A DNA stretch of 64,000 nt from Flammula alnicola. Taxonomy: Eukaryota; Basidiomycota; Agaricomycetes; Agaricales; Strophariaceae. This document shows positions 21,540 through 32,568 of this stretch, in pieces; positions within the stretch are counted from its first letter, which is position 1, and each line of letters opens with the position of its first letter. The stretch is taken from contig JADNRV010000038.1 in the NCBI GenBank assembly GCA_015499995.1, positions 186,001 to 250,000 on the forward strand. Direction: 5' to 3'. A program made the position numbers and the translations under genes. The notes under the pieces are model-generated. The model did no database searches, was not told the origin of the DNA, and saw only the letters and a program-made list of their open reading frames with translations.

Positions 21540-22869
21540 ATGTTCACACCTCCGCCGTCTCCTCAGCCTGCTCGAACGACCGCGCGTCCCATTGCGATAC
21601 CCGAATCTCGTTCAAATGATTCCAGGGAAGCCATGGAATCATATTCATCCTCTCTAGAGGCCAAGCGATGGACGGGGCGAAGATTTAGATGGGCAGTGGT
21701 ACTCGTGCCTCTCGTAATCATTTTTATTACCGCGCGTATTGGGTACAAGACAAGTCGCGTCGCTCAGGAGTCGTCCCAGCCATTGCTACCTATATCATGG
21801 CATGGATTTGAGGAAGGGTCAAGTTGGCGACATCACAAAAGGCATCCGGAACCGGAACCAGCTCCTCAAGGACAGAGCTCGGTATCAAGCTCACCCTCAG
21901 GCTCAAGTTTAGTTTCTGCCTCTGCAACGACGACAGCAACGGCAGCCAGCTCAGCATCGTCGTCGTCAATACCCGTCTCATCCCAACCTGTGCCTGTAAT
22001 ACCAGCCTCACCGCCGACGTCTCTACCCACGCCATTCCCGCAGCCTTTCGACGGGACCCTCGCCCAAAATTTCTCCAGTTTGACATGCTCCAATTTCTTC
22101 ACCAATATGACCAACTCTGCACCATTTCGCCAGTGTCGCCCATTCTCTATGCTTCTTCAGAGTTCTACCCAATTTATTAACGTGTGTACCACCTCCGAGG
22201 TTGTCTTCCTCGATGCTGACCGTCTTTGACAGGCGCAAACAAATCTCACTCTCATGAATTCCATAATATGGGGAACATGTAACACCAATGTTGACCTTTC
22301 ACAATGCGAGCAAAACATGGGTTGGTTCGCAGATAATCTCAAGACGGCTTGTGATCAAGAGTTGAAGCAGTTGAACTCGATGGCCACCACCACCCTCACA
22401 GGTGCGTGCTAGCAACTATTCTCTATCATTGGCTAATATTAATAATCCGTTCGTTAAAGCCCTGCAAGCCTTCCAGGTCATGCACGACGTGGCTTGCCAA
22501 GCCGATCCGACCAGCAATACCTATTGCTATCTCAACGCTGTCCGGAATTCGAATCCTGCAGACTCGTATTATTACGCGTTGCCACTTGGTATACCAGTGC
22601 CATCGTCGTCGCAGCCCACCTGCTCAGCATGCTCCAAAAGTGTCATGAGCATCTACGCTTCTGCGCTGACGGACCCAGTCCAAGGTCCACAACTGGCTGC
22701 CCTAAAGACGACATATGAGCCCACTGCGGCGCTGACAGTACAATTTTGCGGCGCTAATTTTGCTCAGACGACCGTCAGCGCTGCTTCTCCATCCTTCAGC
22801 CGTTCGTCGTGGGCGATATCGGGGTGCCTGGCTATCTTCGCTTGGACGATCCTTGCCCATGCCTCATGA
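21540..22869 (+). CDS. DUF7729-type membrane/cell-wall protein
   Basis: 406-residue protein from exons 21540-22181, 22233-22401 and 22460-22869 (introns 51 and 58 bp). I chose the ATG at 21540 (MFTPPPSPQP). One membrane helix follows a basic cytosolic stretch (RRFR, then WAVVLVPLVIIFITARIG, residues 51-68), so it is a type II anchor. A Ser/Thr/Pro-rich linker of about 100 residues comes next, likely O-glycosylated. A cysteine-rich outer domain (SLTCSNFF, FRQCRPFSMLL, CNTNVDLSQCEQNM, ACDQELKQ, PTCSACSKS) fits DUF7729 of fungal surface proteins. The C terminus is hydrophobic (WAISGCLAIFAWTILAHAS) and could be a second helix or a GPI signal. Biochemical function is unknown. Confidence 0.8.
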
Positions 22870-24189
22870 CATTTACCACTCTAACTTCAATATGGATTTC
22901 TACCGTGGATTAGATCACTATTCTTTTTTCTTTTCGGTGTTTGTTTCGTTGCACTCGGGTTTTTGGTTGGCTATCACCACCTTGTCTAGTGTTTTAATAG
23001 TTATTCTCTAATTCGGGCCTGCAGGAATACGGGAGTGCACAAGGACGTTTTGCCTCGTCTGTCTTTGCCTTTGTTGCTGTGGATAGTTTTTTTTTATCGT
23101 ATTTATTGGCATCTATTTTTTCCGCCTTCTATACCTCTTACATGCACAGTATCACATTTCCCATGAACGCGTCTTCCATCTTAGACTCCCACAGCTGATT
23201 GCCCCACCGATGCTTCCACCCGCATTCGCCTATTAGGGTCCCTTCTCTCCGTCCGCTACATCGCCGCATCGCATCTGTCAAACATGGACAAGTCCAGCAC
23301 TCCTCCAGTACCGCGTGCCCACACACGCCACCGCCTGTCCCTCGTCCTCCCCCGGCGCTGGACATATCGACATCCGACGCCTCCGTTTAGGCATTTGGCG
23401 GTGATGGCTGGCGGCGATCATTTTTTCATTACCTCCCTCCCCTCCTCATTTGCATGTAAGTAGTATACACGCACCCACGCTCATAGTATTTTACCCCTTC
23501 GCGATAGTTTACCGCCACCCTGTATCTCTGAATCACGGATGCCAACAAGCCCTAGCAGCACGATCAGCGGCCACTCTCTATCGAAGCGTTATTCACAGCA
23601 AGAAATTTTTGGGTCTTCGAGTTGGTATCCCTGTATTTTATTTCAATCGGTGGGAACTTATGGGAGGTAAGGGTCAGGCTGCGATAGGGTGGCCGCGAAA
23701 AAGAAGGCAGGATTACTTTGTATGCATCGGTTGTTCAGGCGACAGATATCTGCATTGGCGAGATTGCGGTCGACGCAATCGGTAACTTCGTTTATCCGCG
23801 CAATTTTTTTGCGCCTCAGTAGATATACTGTATATTTTATACTTACATTTATTCGACGGCGGACTACCGTTCAGCGTTCAAAAGAAATTGTGGACGAACT
23901 AGGAGGACTGACTGAGGAACGGGTAGTAACGGACCGTGAGCGCTTCGAACAACAAGGACAAATTTATCGCTGGACAAGCGACGCGTCGGTGGCATTTGTC
24001 GCCCTTGAAATTCTACTTCTGCGACAAAGGAGAAAACATGCACCCTCAATCTATTTCCACTTCTTCACATAGAAGTACCCCATGGATGTTCTTGTTAATT
24101 CTCAGCCCAATTTCAGCGCTCAGTGGCAGAACTTGAAAATAGGTGACAAGCCGCAGCACCAATAACTCGAAAACACGACGATACGGACG
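22870..24189. other. Intergenic DNA, no gene recognised
   Basis: Includes the 3' flank of the DUF7729 gene. Open stretches at 23450-23785 and 23689-24072 overlap in different frames and show no domain, so I do not call them. Confidence 0.35.
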
Positions 24190-25060
24190 CGTCAACTTCA
24201 GATGAGATTTGCGAATGTACGTTCCTTATTTTTCTAATTTCTCCTGCGCGATATATGCGGCCCATATGATGCGAACTTCACACCTGGAGAGGGCACGTAT
24301 GCCACGCGCAGCGTCCTCGTTGAAAGCCCAGACTACGCGGTCCATTCTGGTATATTCCTGGTGCATGCCAGGAGGAACCGCTTGGACTCTGGTCAAGAAC
24401 GGAAAGCTGATGGGCATGAGATTCTATATACATTGATCATCCTGCGTCGACATCCTGACTGATAAATATCACATAGAGCAACACTTTCAGACTCATCGAG
24501 CAAGCAAGGGAATGGCAATCGCCTGCCAATGACTGTTGATCAAGACGTCGTCATGTCCCAGTTGAGATTTTGATTGGTCAAGTGCGTGCGTGCGATTGCA
24601 TTTACATGGCATATCTGCTCGGCTAGCTTGGGGTGCTCGGAGGTGAGTCTTTTGACAGTTTTTCCCCAATATGTATCAAATTCATTGACATGTTTGTACG
24701 CACAGAACAGGCGACAGGCTGGTGCACCCAGCGCTGTAATGATATGGATATGACTTTCATATGCATAAGCCTGATGAGGGCTGAGAGCTGAGTGGTCCAG
24801 TTGGCATTGCATGAAGGCCACCGAGTACGGAAGCATGTTCTTGGATCACACCATCTTGTCTTCCTTTGTCCGTACATTCGCGGAAGCTATTCGAAGTACA
24901 AGGCAACGAGCATCAGTCGAATGATGTTCTGTCCAGTGGCAGATTGGATATGTGATAATGCACTCAGGTCGGAAACAGGCAAGCACATGCATTTCAGCAG
25001 TTTGACCTTATTCTTAGTGACTTTCTCATATCTGGCGCCAGATTTGATCATCTCGTCCTG
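24190..25060 (-). CDS. Possible leftward multi-exon gene, unidentified
   Basis: Three protein-like minus-strand blocks in order: 25060-24878 (IQDEMIKSGARYEKVTKNKV, ending LMLVALYFE), 24836-24540 (MLPYSVAFMQCQLDHSALS to NQNLNWDMTTS) and 24417-24226 (FPFLTRVQAVPPGMHQEYT to IAQEKLEK). Amino-acid composition is protein-like, but I recognise no domain and splice joins were not proven. It lies between the DUF7729 gene and the broken HAD gene. Confidence 0.3.
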
Positions 25061-25188
25061 AATCAAGACCGCTACTGAAACCTTCTTTTGATGGTTCTCA
25101 TGTCGCGGTTTCTGAAGATATGAGGTTTTCTTAATCCAACCACTTCACACATGGTTGCATACACGACAATGGATATCACTACCAAATC

Positions 25189-26238
25189 ATGGAATCGGAA
25201 CACACTGACGCAGCTTGACTACTCCTTCTAGACTCCGCGAGCTCTCTTTCTACGGCGTCCGCCATCTCCCCAGCGCTCGAACCTCCAAGTCCATTTTTCT
25301 TCGCACCAGGACCACCGGCGTCACGTTGCAAGTCACCGCGCTTTGTCTATCAATCCACACACTCCGCATACCGAGCTGACTCACTGCTCATGGTCGTGGG
25401 GCAAACTCTGTGCCACGGACAGGATTCTGTCCTTCACCTCGTCGCCTGGTCCTAGTTGCAAATCCCCGAAAAGCCCTGGCTGCTTGGCGATGTAGTCGAA
25501 GATCGTGAGGAATCCCCTAAAGCAGGCTTATAGCATCCGGTGTCTTGCGCCGTAAGGATGAGCGAAAAGGGTGAATTGGAGCCTGGCGCGGCTTGTGGGT
25601 GCCAGTACTTATTTGGGTTAGGATCGGGGTAGGTGTAGACCTCAAGATCGGAGCTGACAGTGGTCCAGGAGGGACCTTCAGAGAGCAGAGCATGGGTGTG
25701 TCGGAAGGATTGGCGGTCGACGTTGGAGAGGACGACGAGCTTGAAGTGCTTTGCCAGCCGACGCAAGGCATCGCAGGTGTCGGGAAACATGGGCCAGTTT
25801 TGGATCGAGGCTCCAAAGGATTTGTGTGCATCCTCCGCGCTGGGTGTGGTAGTGGAATTGCCGACAAGTGTCGCCGTTCCGGTCGCTTCACCTTGTTCGA
25901 CGTCTGAGAGTGCCTTGAGCCTTTCCTCCAACACTTCGTGCACCTTTGCCAAGAGATCGCTATACAACATGTCCGGATATTGGGTCTGGAGGTCGCCCTC
26001 CGCAGCCATGAATGCCCCTAAGGCATCCTTACGCGTCCAACTTTTAGATGCGGGGTAACGGGAGAAGAGGGGTTCGAGAGCGTTAAACAACCCTAATTCC
26101 CAGTCCTAATCATGACGCACATGAGGTCGCGAAATTGTTTAAACGTGAGATGAGAGCGCTTACTGCGAGGGTGCCGTAGACGTCAAAGATCAGGACCTTA
26201 TAATCGGTAAGCTTTCTAGTGTTGGTGCCGGTGGACAT
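25189..26238 (-). pseudogene. HAD-superfamily hydrolase (type II haloacid-dehalogenase-like), frame-broken
   Basis: Start ATG 26238. Exon 1 is 26238-26164 and encodes the nucleophile motif LIFDVYGTLA (Asp19), then an intron 26163-26106, then exon 2 from 26105. The cap region and motif II (KLVVLSNVDRQSF) are intact, followed by the motif III lysine region (TAQDTGCYKP). After that the reading frame slips three times: ALGD to FLTIFDYIAKQPG (about 25514), the VAQSLPHDHE block to LGMRSVWIDRQ (about 25388), and VTC to AGGPGAKKNGLG (about 25325). The last frame ends with the family-like tail GEMADAVERELAESRR before TAG at 25189. All motifs exist, spread over frames. Confidence 0.7.
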
Positions 26239-26562
26239 GATAACTTGGTGATAATAGTTTGTTGAGGATGATCAAGATTTCGATTGTGGTTCAAAACGTT
26301 CAAACGTTCACTATCGCCAATCTTTTACATTCATCCAAGGAGAGTTTATGTAAGTGAGTCACTTGTGAAGGAGATGCTTTGGAAATCAGTCTTCTTGTAG
26401 GCGGCCATCTAATCTTATCTTACAAGTGAACAAGATTAAGATAACTTGAGCCTTGATTGTGCAATCTTATCTTATCGGCACACAGCACTGGACAGCCACG
26501 CCGTTCGACTGCGAAGTTCGAACAAATTGCGCTTTTGCTTTTAACTTGTCTTGTCTGAATGA
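26239..26562. other. Intergenic DNA
   Basis: Promoter side of the HAD gene. TCTTATCTTA and related words recur at about 26410-26475 (ATCTTATCTTACAAG, CAATCTTATCTTATCGG), reminiscent of GATA-type sites (GATAAG on the minus strand). Confidence 0.4.
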
Positions 26563-28149
26563 TTACAACTCAGAAGCTTCTCCTGCTCTACTAGTATAAC
26601 AGTGTTGTTTAATAATTACATCATCTTTGGAAATATCGTGCGTAATTATTCTCCGACATTGGTACTTTAGGAAGGGTTTTCTCGCATAGTCCAAGGAATA
26701 GAAAATGTGCGTCTTAAGTTCATCCCCGTCGGTGTGTTGGACCTTAAAGACGGCCGCTGTCCCACCATGCCCAGATACTTCATAGGCGTATCCAGCTGTC
26801 GGAGACACCTAAACCTCAATTTGGCAACACCATATGTGTGCAGAAAGTGTCATGCAACGTACAGTGGAAGATGTCCCAATTATCAGAGCTAAATAAGCAT
26901 CGTCTACAGTCTTGCTAGGTGACGAGGAACCCCATCAAACCAGACAACACCGGGATGCAGAAGTCCAGTACATTGACTCTAGATCTGAGAACAACGAGGA
27001 AGGTCTGTCAATGGTATCAATCAATCAACTTGAAGTTGATTGAGACGGCTTTCTAGAGAGGGCCCGAAATTGCAAGTTGCAACAATGAACAAGCACACTC
27101 AATTTGATCCGGCCGCTCCAAACACCGAATTCGAACCAATGGCACTACCAATCCTCTTGTTCCTTGTATCTGAGTCAGATGTAGCTTGCCACTCTTGGTA
27201 TACTCTCCATAACCCCACCAACCTGTGCTTTAGTGGCACAAGGACTGAAGCGGATTTAAGCTTGCCTGCATAGTAAGACTCGTACATCATCGAGGAGGAC
27301 TAATGGAAAGGAGCATTGAAGGGTCGTAATTTATAATATACCAGTACTGTACATTGCATGGCCCAGGTTCGAGCTGGAGTTACACAAGTGGGACGGAAGA
27401 TATCAATAAGGACAGCGTGAAAACAATTAAAGTAAACGGTGCAGTTATACGAGAAAGGTAACATGAAAACACGACGAATTAGCTGAGCTATGCAGGGGCA
27501 TTGGGGCTGAGATAGGTTTGTAAATACGACGCAGACCAACTTACGCATGATTGTTGGGAAAAGTCTCAGTATCCCGAGATACGAAGACCCGGCTGCGGGT
27601 TCTTGAGGATTGCTGACCGGGCGATGGCCCGTCGTAGAAGTGGGTTCCCTCCATTTCCTGCTTTTGTGCGTTCGGTCTTTATCGTTCGACGCCGATTGGC
27701 CTCAGTCTGCCATACGTGTTGCAATGAGTATCACAGAATTGGACAGATATGTCTTGCACGTACAATAACTTGCAACGATATGGCATAGGTTACTCTGTTC
27801 ATGAACGCCGAGTCATCGAAATCGACATCAGGCTGGAAGGCAACACCCATCATCATGCGATCCACAAGAACTCGTTGTTTGGTCTCGTCAATTGAAAGCC
27901 AGTATTTCTTTATCTTGTGTTCTGAATCCCTAAACACGAGTTAGATTGTCAGTTCAGCGGATAGAAATGACGCATGAAGGTACTTGAATGTGTCGTACTT
28001 AGTACTTACAAGCATTGTAATTGATGATAGCAAGCTTCCCTGAACCTCTGGTAGTAGTAAGTCCTGTATTCTGGACTATCTTTGTCCGGGATCTCGTCGA
28101 ATTCAAGTGGGGAGACTTGTGAGCTTGTAGGTTCCAAGGTGGCTGACAT
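26563..28149 (-). CDS. Unidentified leftward multi-exon gene (X)
   Basis: The best-supported part is the 5' end: ATG 28149 (MSATLEPTSSQVSPLEFDEI), exon 28149-28010, intron 28009-27930 (GTAAGT donor) and exon 27929-about 27790 (DSEHKIKKYWLSIDETKQRV). Further minus-strand blocks that may belong are 27290-27099 (YYAGKLKSASVLVPLKHRLV) and 26808-26563 (YAYEVSGHGGTAAVFKVQHT, ending SRAGEASEL). I recognise no domain. The span may be one gene or two. A short perfect inverted repeat at 27021-27043 sits inside it. Confidence 0.35.
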
Positions 28150-28618
28150 GGGAGCAAGAATCAAGATGTGTAGATCTAAGTAAGCCGTTGCCGATTCAGC
28201 CAAAAAGTCATCTCCGCTTGAATTTATGCATATGTAATACATAGGGCCTGGACACGGCCAAGGTTGGTTCAACGAAAGCACATTACTTATTGCGATTCCA
28301 AATCTAATCCACTGGCATCCGCCAATGCAAATCTAGACTACATACTCATATGTGGAGAGATCCCACAGAGTCGGAAGATCCCGCCGGCCTAACCCCTTGT
28401 CTACACTGTCGTACACGACCAGAACTTGACTCAGGACTGGAATTCAAATCCCTCGCTTCTGACCCAGGACTGGAACCCAAACTAATCGTTTCTATCCCAG
28501 GTGCAACTAACCCAAAACCGTCTGACGACGGCGCTTTGAACGACTTGTCGGACGTTATGGGAGAATTGTAACCAACTTCGAACTTCGCCTAAGCGGCAAG
28601 TTAATCGGACGAAATGTG
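28150..28618. other. Region between two leftward genes
   Basis: Upstream side of gene X. A plus-strand open stretch at 28350-28571 encodes repeated variants of DSGLEFKSLASDPGLEPKL and looks like a degenerate internal repeat rather than a gene. Confidence 0.35.
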
Positions 28619-29913
28619 TCACTGAAAATGTTCTGAACTTACAATCATTTCATAAAGTATGTCCGTCACAACGTTTTCCAGCTCGGCAGCGTTCTTCGCC
28701 GTGATGTTGTCCGACCTTGGTTCCAATGGCGCTGGATTCCACTTAGCGCTAATGTAATCAATGGATTTCTTATATACATCGCTTCTGACATATCCGGAGA
28801 AGTTTTGCCAGTTAGGAGCATTATAAGACGTGGATATAATCCTAAGGCGGGGAGGGAGTGTCAATGGGTAAGTATCCTTGAATGTGAATTACTGTACATA
28901 CCCCGTGAACTCTAAATCCCGCGTTGCCGTGTACACTGTAAAGCGCTGTAAGGACAAGCCTTTCCTTTAGCTCGTCCAGGTGGAGTTGGTCACTATCTTC
29001 TTCCCGTGCTCGAGCGGAAAGGATGTTTCTATTGCCCGGTGGCCTTGCTGTTCGTGCGAGATCGAGCAATTCAAGTTGACCACGAGTTAAGGCTTCAAAG
29101 CTTCACGGACTACGCTCTAGAGAAGAAACATTTAAATTTGAAGTTTTATATGCACTGACAACGTACAATTGCCTTGAAAAGTTCCTTCGGAGCACAATTC
29201 ATGAGTTCAGTTCCAATTTCCAGGCAGTCTGGAGCGTCCAGATAACCCAGTTCGGCCGACCCCCACTCCATGCGTGTGGCGGTTTTTTCCTTAGCGGTCC
29301 TGAAAACGGCATATCTTGCTAGACCATTGAAGGCCCTCCAGTGTCCTATCAGCTGTAATTTCTGGACGTCAACATCATTCGAGTTGCCAGCGTCTTGGGT
29401 GCGGATAATTTCTTCTTTTGAGCTTGGGAAAGTGAACCCGATGGCAACGGTAAAGTAACTGGAACACATACTACTTGTTAGAATCAAAATCTTTTGCTGC
29501 ACTGTAAAGTGCGGCGAGGATAAGCTGTCTTCTCTCCCTGAGGTTGTCGGTCATAATCTGGCGTGTAGAAAGCTCTTCAAGTGTCTCTTTTATAAGCTCC
29601 CCAATGGCGAAAATCCCACAGTGGCACAGCGGTGAGTCATAGAGATAGATTCCTTTGTACTGCGGCGTTTCTCTCGGGCTTGCCACTCGACCCCTTATTG
29701 CGTGGGGAACATTCCTCTCTATAACAGGTGTCTGAACCTCGATTTGTAGGGGTTTATCCAAATGTGGATGTGTTCGGAAGATATAATGGAAGTCTGCTCT
29801 GGCACATCAAAACGAAGGGCACGAGGCTTCAAGGCCTCACGGCACTGTGGTGACTCGAAAACATCAGAACAGCGTTCAGAAATCACAGAACGTGTATCGA
29901 TTTGGGTGGCCAC
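28619..29913 (-). CDS. Unidentified leftward multi-exon gene (Y)
   Basis: Five protein-like minus-strand blocks follow each other: about 29913-29760 (VISERCSDVFESPQCREALK), 29758-29471 (DKPLQIEVQTPVIERNVPHA), 29462-29160 (VAIGFTFPSSKEEIIRTQDA, LQLIGHWRAFNGLARYAVFR), 29069-28910 (ARPPGNRNILSARAREEDSD) and 28840-28619 (YNAPNWQNFSGYVRSDVYKK). Similar words (RRQLILAALYSAAKD and KERLVLTALYSVHG) recur, hinting at an internal duplication. No ATG is evident at the 5' end, and one join near 29760 needs a one-base shift. I do not recognise the family. Confidence 0.4.
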
Positions 29914-30898
29914 TGCAGTTGTGGGTGCCCCTTATCAAGATTTCACACCTGTGGTCAATGCGTTATAGATAAAAAATCCCCGCCAACATATCCAGTGATG
30001 CAAGCCTTTGTCCTCATGTTTTCTTGATCGACTATTGTTCGCCAAAACAACGCAGATAGGCAATCGGGTTGGTTGTACAGAGATCATCGATGGATCAGTC
30101 ACTCAGCTTTTAATACTCCAAATCCAGCGATCTCAAGATATAAACAACGACGCGACTTTGCCATCTCTTTGTATGATGCTGATGTTCAACGCGGACTGGA
30201 AGATTTAGCGCTGGCTTATCCGATCAGCGCCTATTCTCATCATCACACGACTTTTGTTTCCGTATCGGCATCTTCCGTAGTGACTCTACTTCGACGCCGA
30301 GATACAGAAACTCACCCACATGCGGCTGCTCAAGCGCCGTCGATACATAGTCGAGTTTTATCTATTTCGAGAGGATTTTGAGAGACTAAACCACCTCATA
30401 AATTGCCTATGCAACACAAGTTTTGCAAAAGGGAGATTTACGTAGGATTGTACCTTGCTTCAACGTTGCTTGTACGCCCGTAAATGATCCATAGAATTAT
30501 AAATAACTCCAAGAATAGCGGTGAGGATCACTCTCTCCACAAACTATGCATCCTTGGGATTTGCGATAAGCGACGATCGGAGCCGAGGGGCATTGGCAAC
30601 ACACTGTCAATCGCTGAGTGGCCGGAGGGTCTCGTCTTTCAGCAAATCCACCTGAGGAATTCGTATACGAGACGCATTAGTTACTACGCTAATTAACAGT
30701 AGTGTGTAAAATACAAGAGCACCATACTTCAAGGAAAATTTTCTGTTTCTCGTAGTCAAGACGGAGCTTCTCACGGACTGGTATAATGTGGCTGTGGGCG
30801 CAGGCTCTTGACTCGAATCGGAGTTTCGGCTCCTTGAACTCGCTCCCTTTTCCTGCCATCATCTTGCTTTTCGCCCACGAACGCGGATTGCCATTCGC
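29914..30898. other. Intergenic DNA between divergent genes
   Basis: Separates gene Y (leftward) from the F-box gene (rightward), so it should hold both promoters. Two overlapping open stretches near 30010-30380 show no domain. Confidence 0.35.
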
Positions 30899-32163
30899 AT
30901 GGCTCCCACTTCCACTCTTCCTTTCGAGATTGAAGAAACAATCGTCGATATTCTTGCTGCCGAAGACGACGAAGACCTTTCATCAGTCAAAGCATGTTCT
31001 CTTGTCTGCAGGGAATTTCTTCCTCTTTGCAGGAAGCATATCTTTGCTTCCGTCGTTCTTAATGACCGTAATGTGGTGTCTCCTTCTCCTACAACTCGTA
31101 TGCTGGAAAGACTCCTTTCCAAAACACCCGAAATTGCTTATTACATTCGCAAATTGGATTACAACATTGTACTCCAGGACTTCACTAGCCCCTCGATTCA
31201 AGGATGCCTGAAACGAATTTCTAGGCTACAATTTCTTAGAGTTTGGCATTATAGCAGGCGGAAACTCAACTGGAGCACCAACCGCCTTCGACCGGCTTTG
31301 CTTCACCTCTTACATCTTCCAACCCTCACTCACCTCGAGGTGTTCGCGATCGACAACTTCATTTTATCGGATCTTACACCCTGCGTCAACCTCAAAATGT
31401 TGGATATCGGGCAAAGTACCACTGTGGCGGCCGAAAATACCTTTTCTGCAACTTTGCCTGATCATTCAATCCGCCTGAATGAATTTGTAGCACGGATCAG
31501 AACCGCCATGGCAATAATGAAAATCTGCAAAGCTCAACGTCCCGATAGACAACCGCTCATTGATTTCAGCTCTCTCACTAATATAACAATCACGCTCGAA
31601 AAGCACGATGACATTGAGGCTTCACAGGAGCTGTTCAAGCGTTGTGGACAGCTTACCGACGTGTACATTTCTTGTAAGAGATGTCTTCACCGTGATCATT
31701 AACTTTTCTAACGGTTCGCTCCCTTCTAGTCTGGAACCCCACGTTGGTCTGGCCCGGCCTTGCCGACATGCTGCGGCCGTCCATGCAGACACTGAAGCAC
31801 ATTGACATGGTTATCCATGTTAACGATGCTGATGACGATCCTCTGGCCAGTCTTCCTTCTGAACTTGAGGATATGTGCAATAACAAAAATATCATCGAAA
31901 ACATTTCCATCTTAGTCAACGTTACGACAGATCCCAACGATTGCAAGCGAGGAGACGAATGGGGTAGGCTCGACACAGTACTCACGAGATCGGGATGGCC
32001 TGCACTGAAGCAGATATCACTGGCTATAGAGATTGGTTGTTGCTATTCAGACGATGTTGAATTGGAAGTGGCTTTACAGAAGTTGCCTGAGACACAATTT
32101 CCGCGACTTTCATCGAGTAAGTCTGTTTCATTCGAATTCAAGGTTACCAGTATACTTGTCTAA
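30899..32163 (+). CDS. F-box protein
   Basis: 402-residue protein from exons 30899-31673 and 31730-32163 (56-bp intron, GTAAGA donor and CTTCTAG acceptor). The N terminus matches a fungal F-box: LPFEIEETIVDILAAED then KACSLVCREFLPLCRKHIF (residues about 7-50). The remainder has irregular leucine-rich spacing (LPTLTHLEVFAI, CVNLKMLDIG, LTNITITLEK, GWPALKQISLAIE), as in LRR-like F-box proteins. F-box proteins link substrates to the Skp1-Cul1 ubiquitin ligase; the substrate is unknown. Such genes form large, fast-evolving families in Agaricomycetes. The first ATG of the frame is used. A GTAAGT inside the last codons (about 32118) might be an unused donor. Confidence 0.85.
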
Positions 32164-32568
32164 GTACTGTACATACAGTAGGTAGGTAGGTAGGTAGGGT
32201 ACTTGATAACATCGCTGAGATGATGTCGTTAGTCTTGCATGTATATACTTAGCGAAACTGCCATCCATAAACCATAAAGTTAATGTTAGTATATGTGAAA
32301 TGCATTAGTGCATCCTAATTAATATTACATATCAAGTACATTCACAAAAGCCTCGATAAAAAAAGCGTCCATGATAGCAATGTCGTCGTCGTCGCAATCG
32401 TCTCCAATCATGACGTTTTCCCTCAGTCCTATGTAGTGTGCAGTGTGCTTCCCGTGTGCTAAAGAAAATAATATACAGTAATGATAGATCCTTAAATCGA
32501 AACGCTTGAAATTTTTTGAGATGATTCCAACACCACACCACCAGCCTGGATCCCGCGCACGCATCGAA
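32164..32568. other. Gap between convergent genes
   Basis: 405 bp shared as 3' UTR by the F-box and PH-domain genes. It contains a GTAG microsatellite. Confidence 0.5.
32178..32198 (+). repeat. GTAG microsatellite
   Basis: Five tandem copies of GTAG directly downstream of the F-box stop codon. Confidence 0.9.

Noticed and set aside
28350..28571. 73-codon plus-strand frame
   Set aside because: Its peptide is an imperfect internal repeat of one 18-residue unit, overlaps a promoter region and has no splice or domain support.
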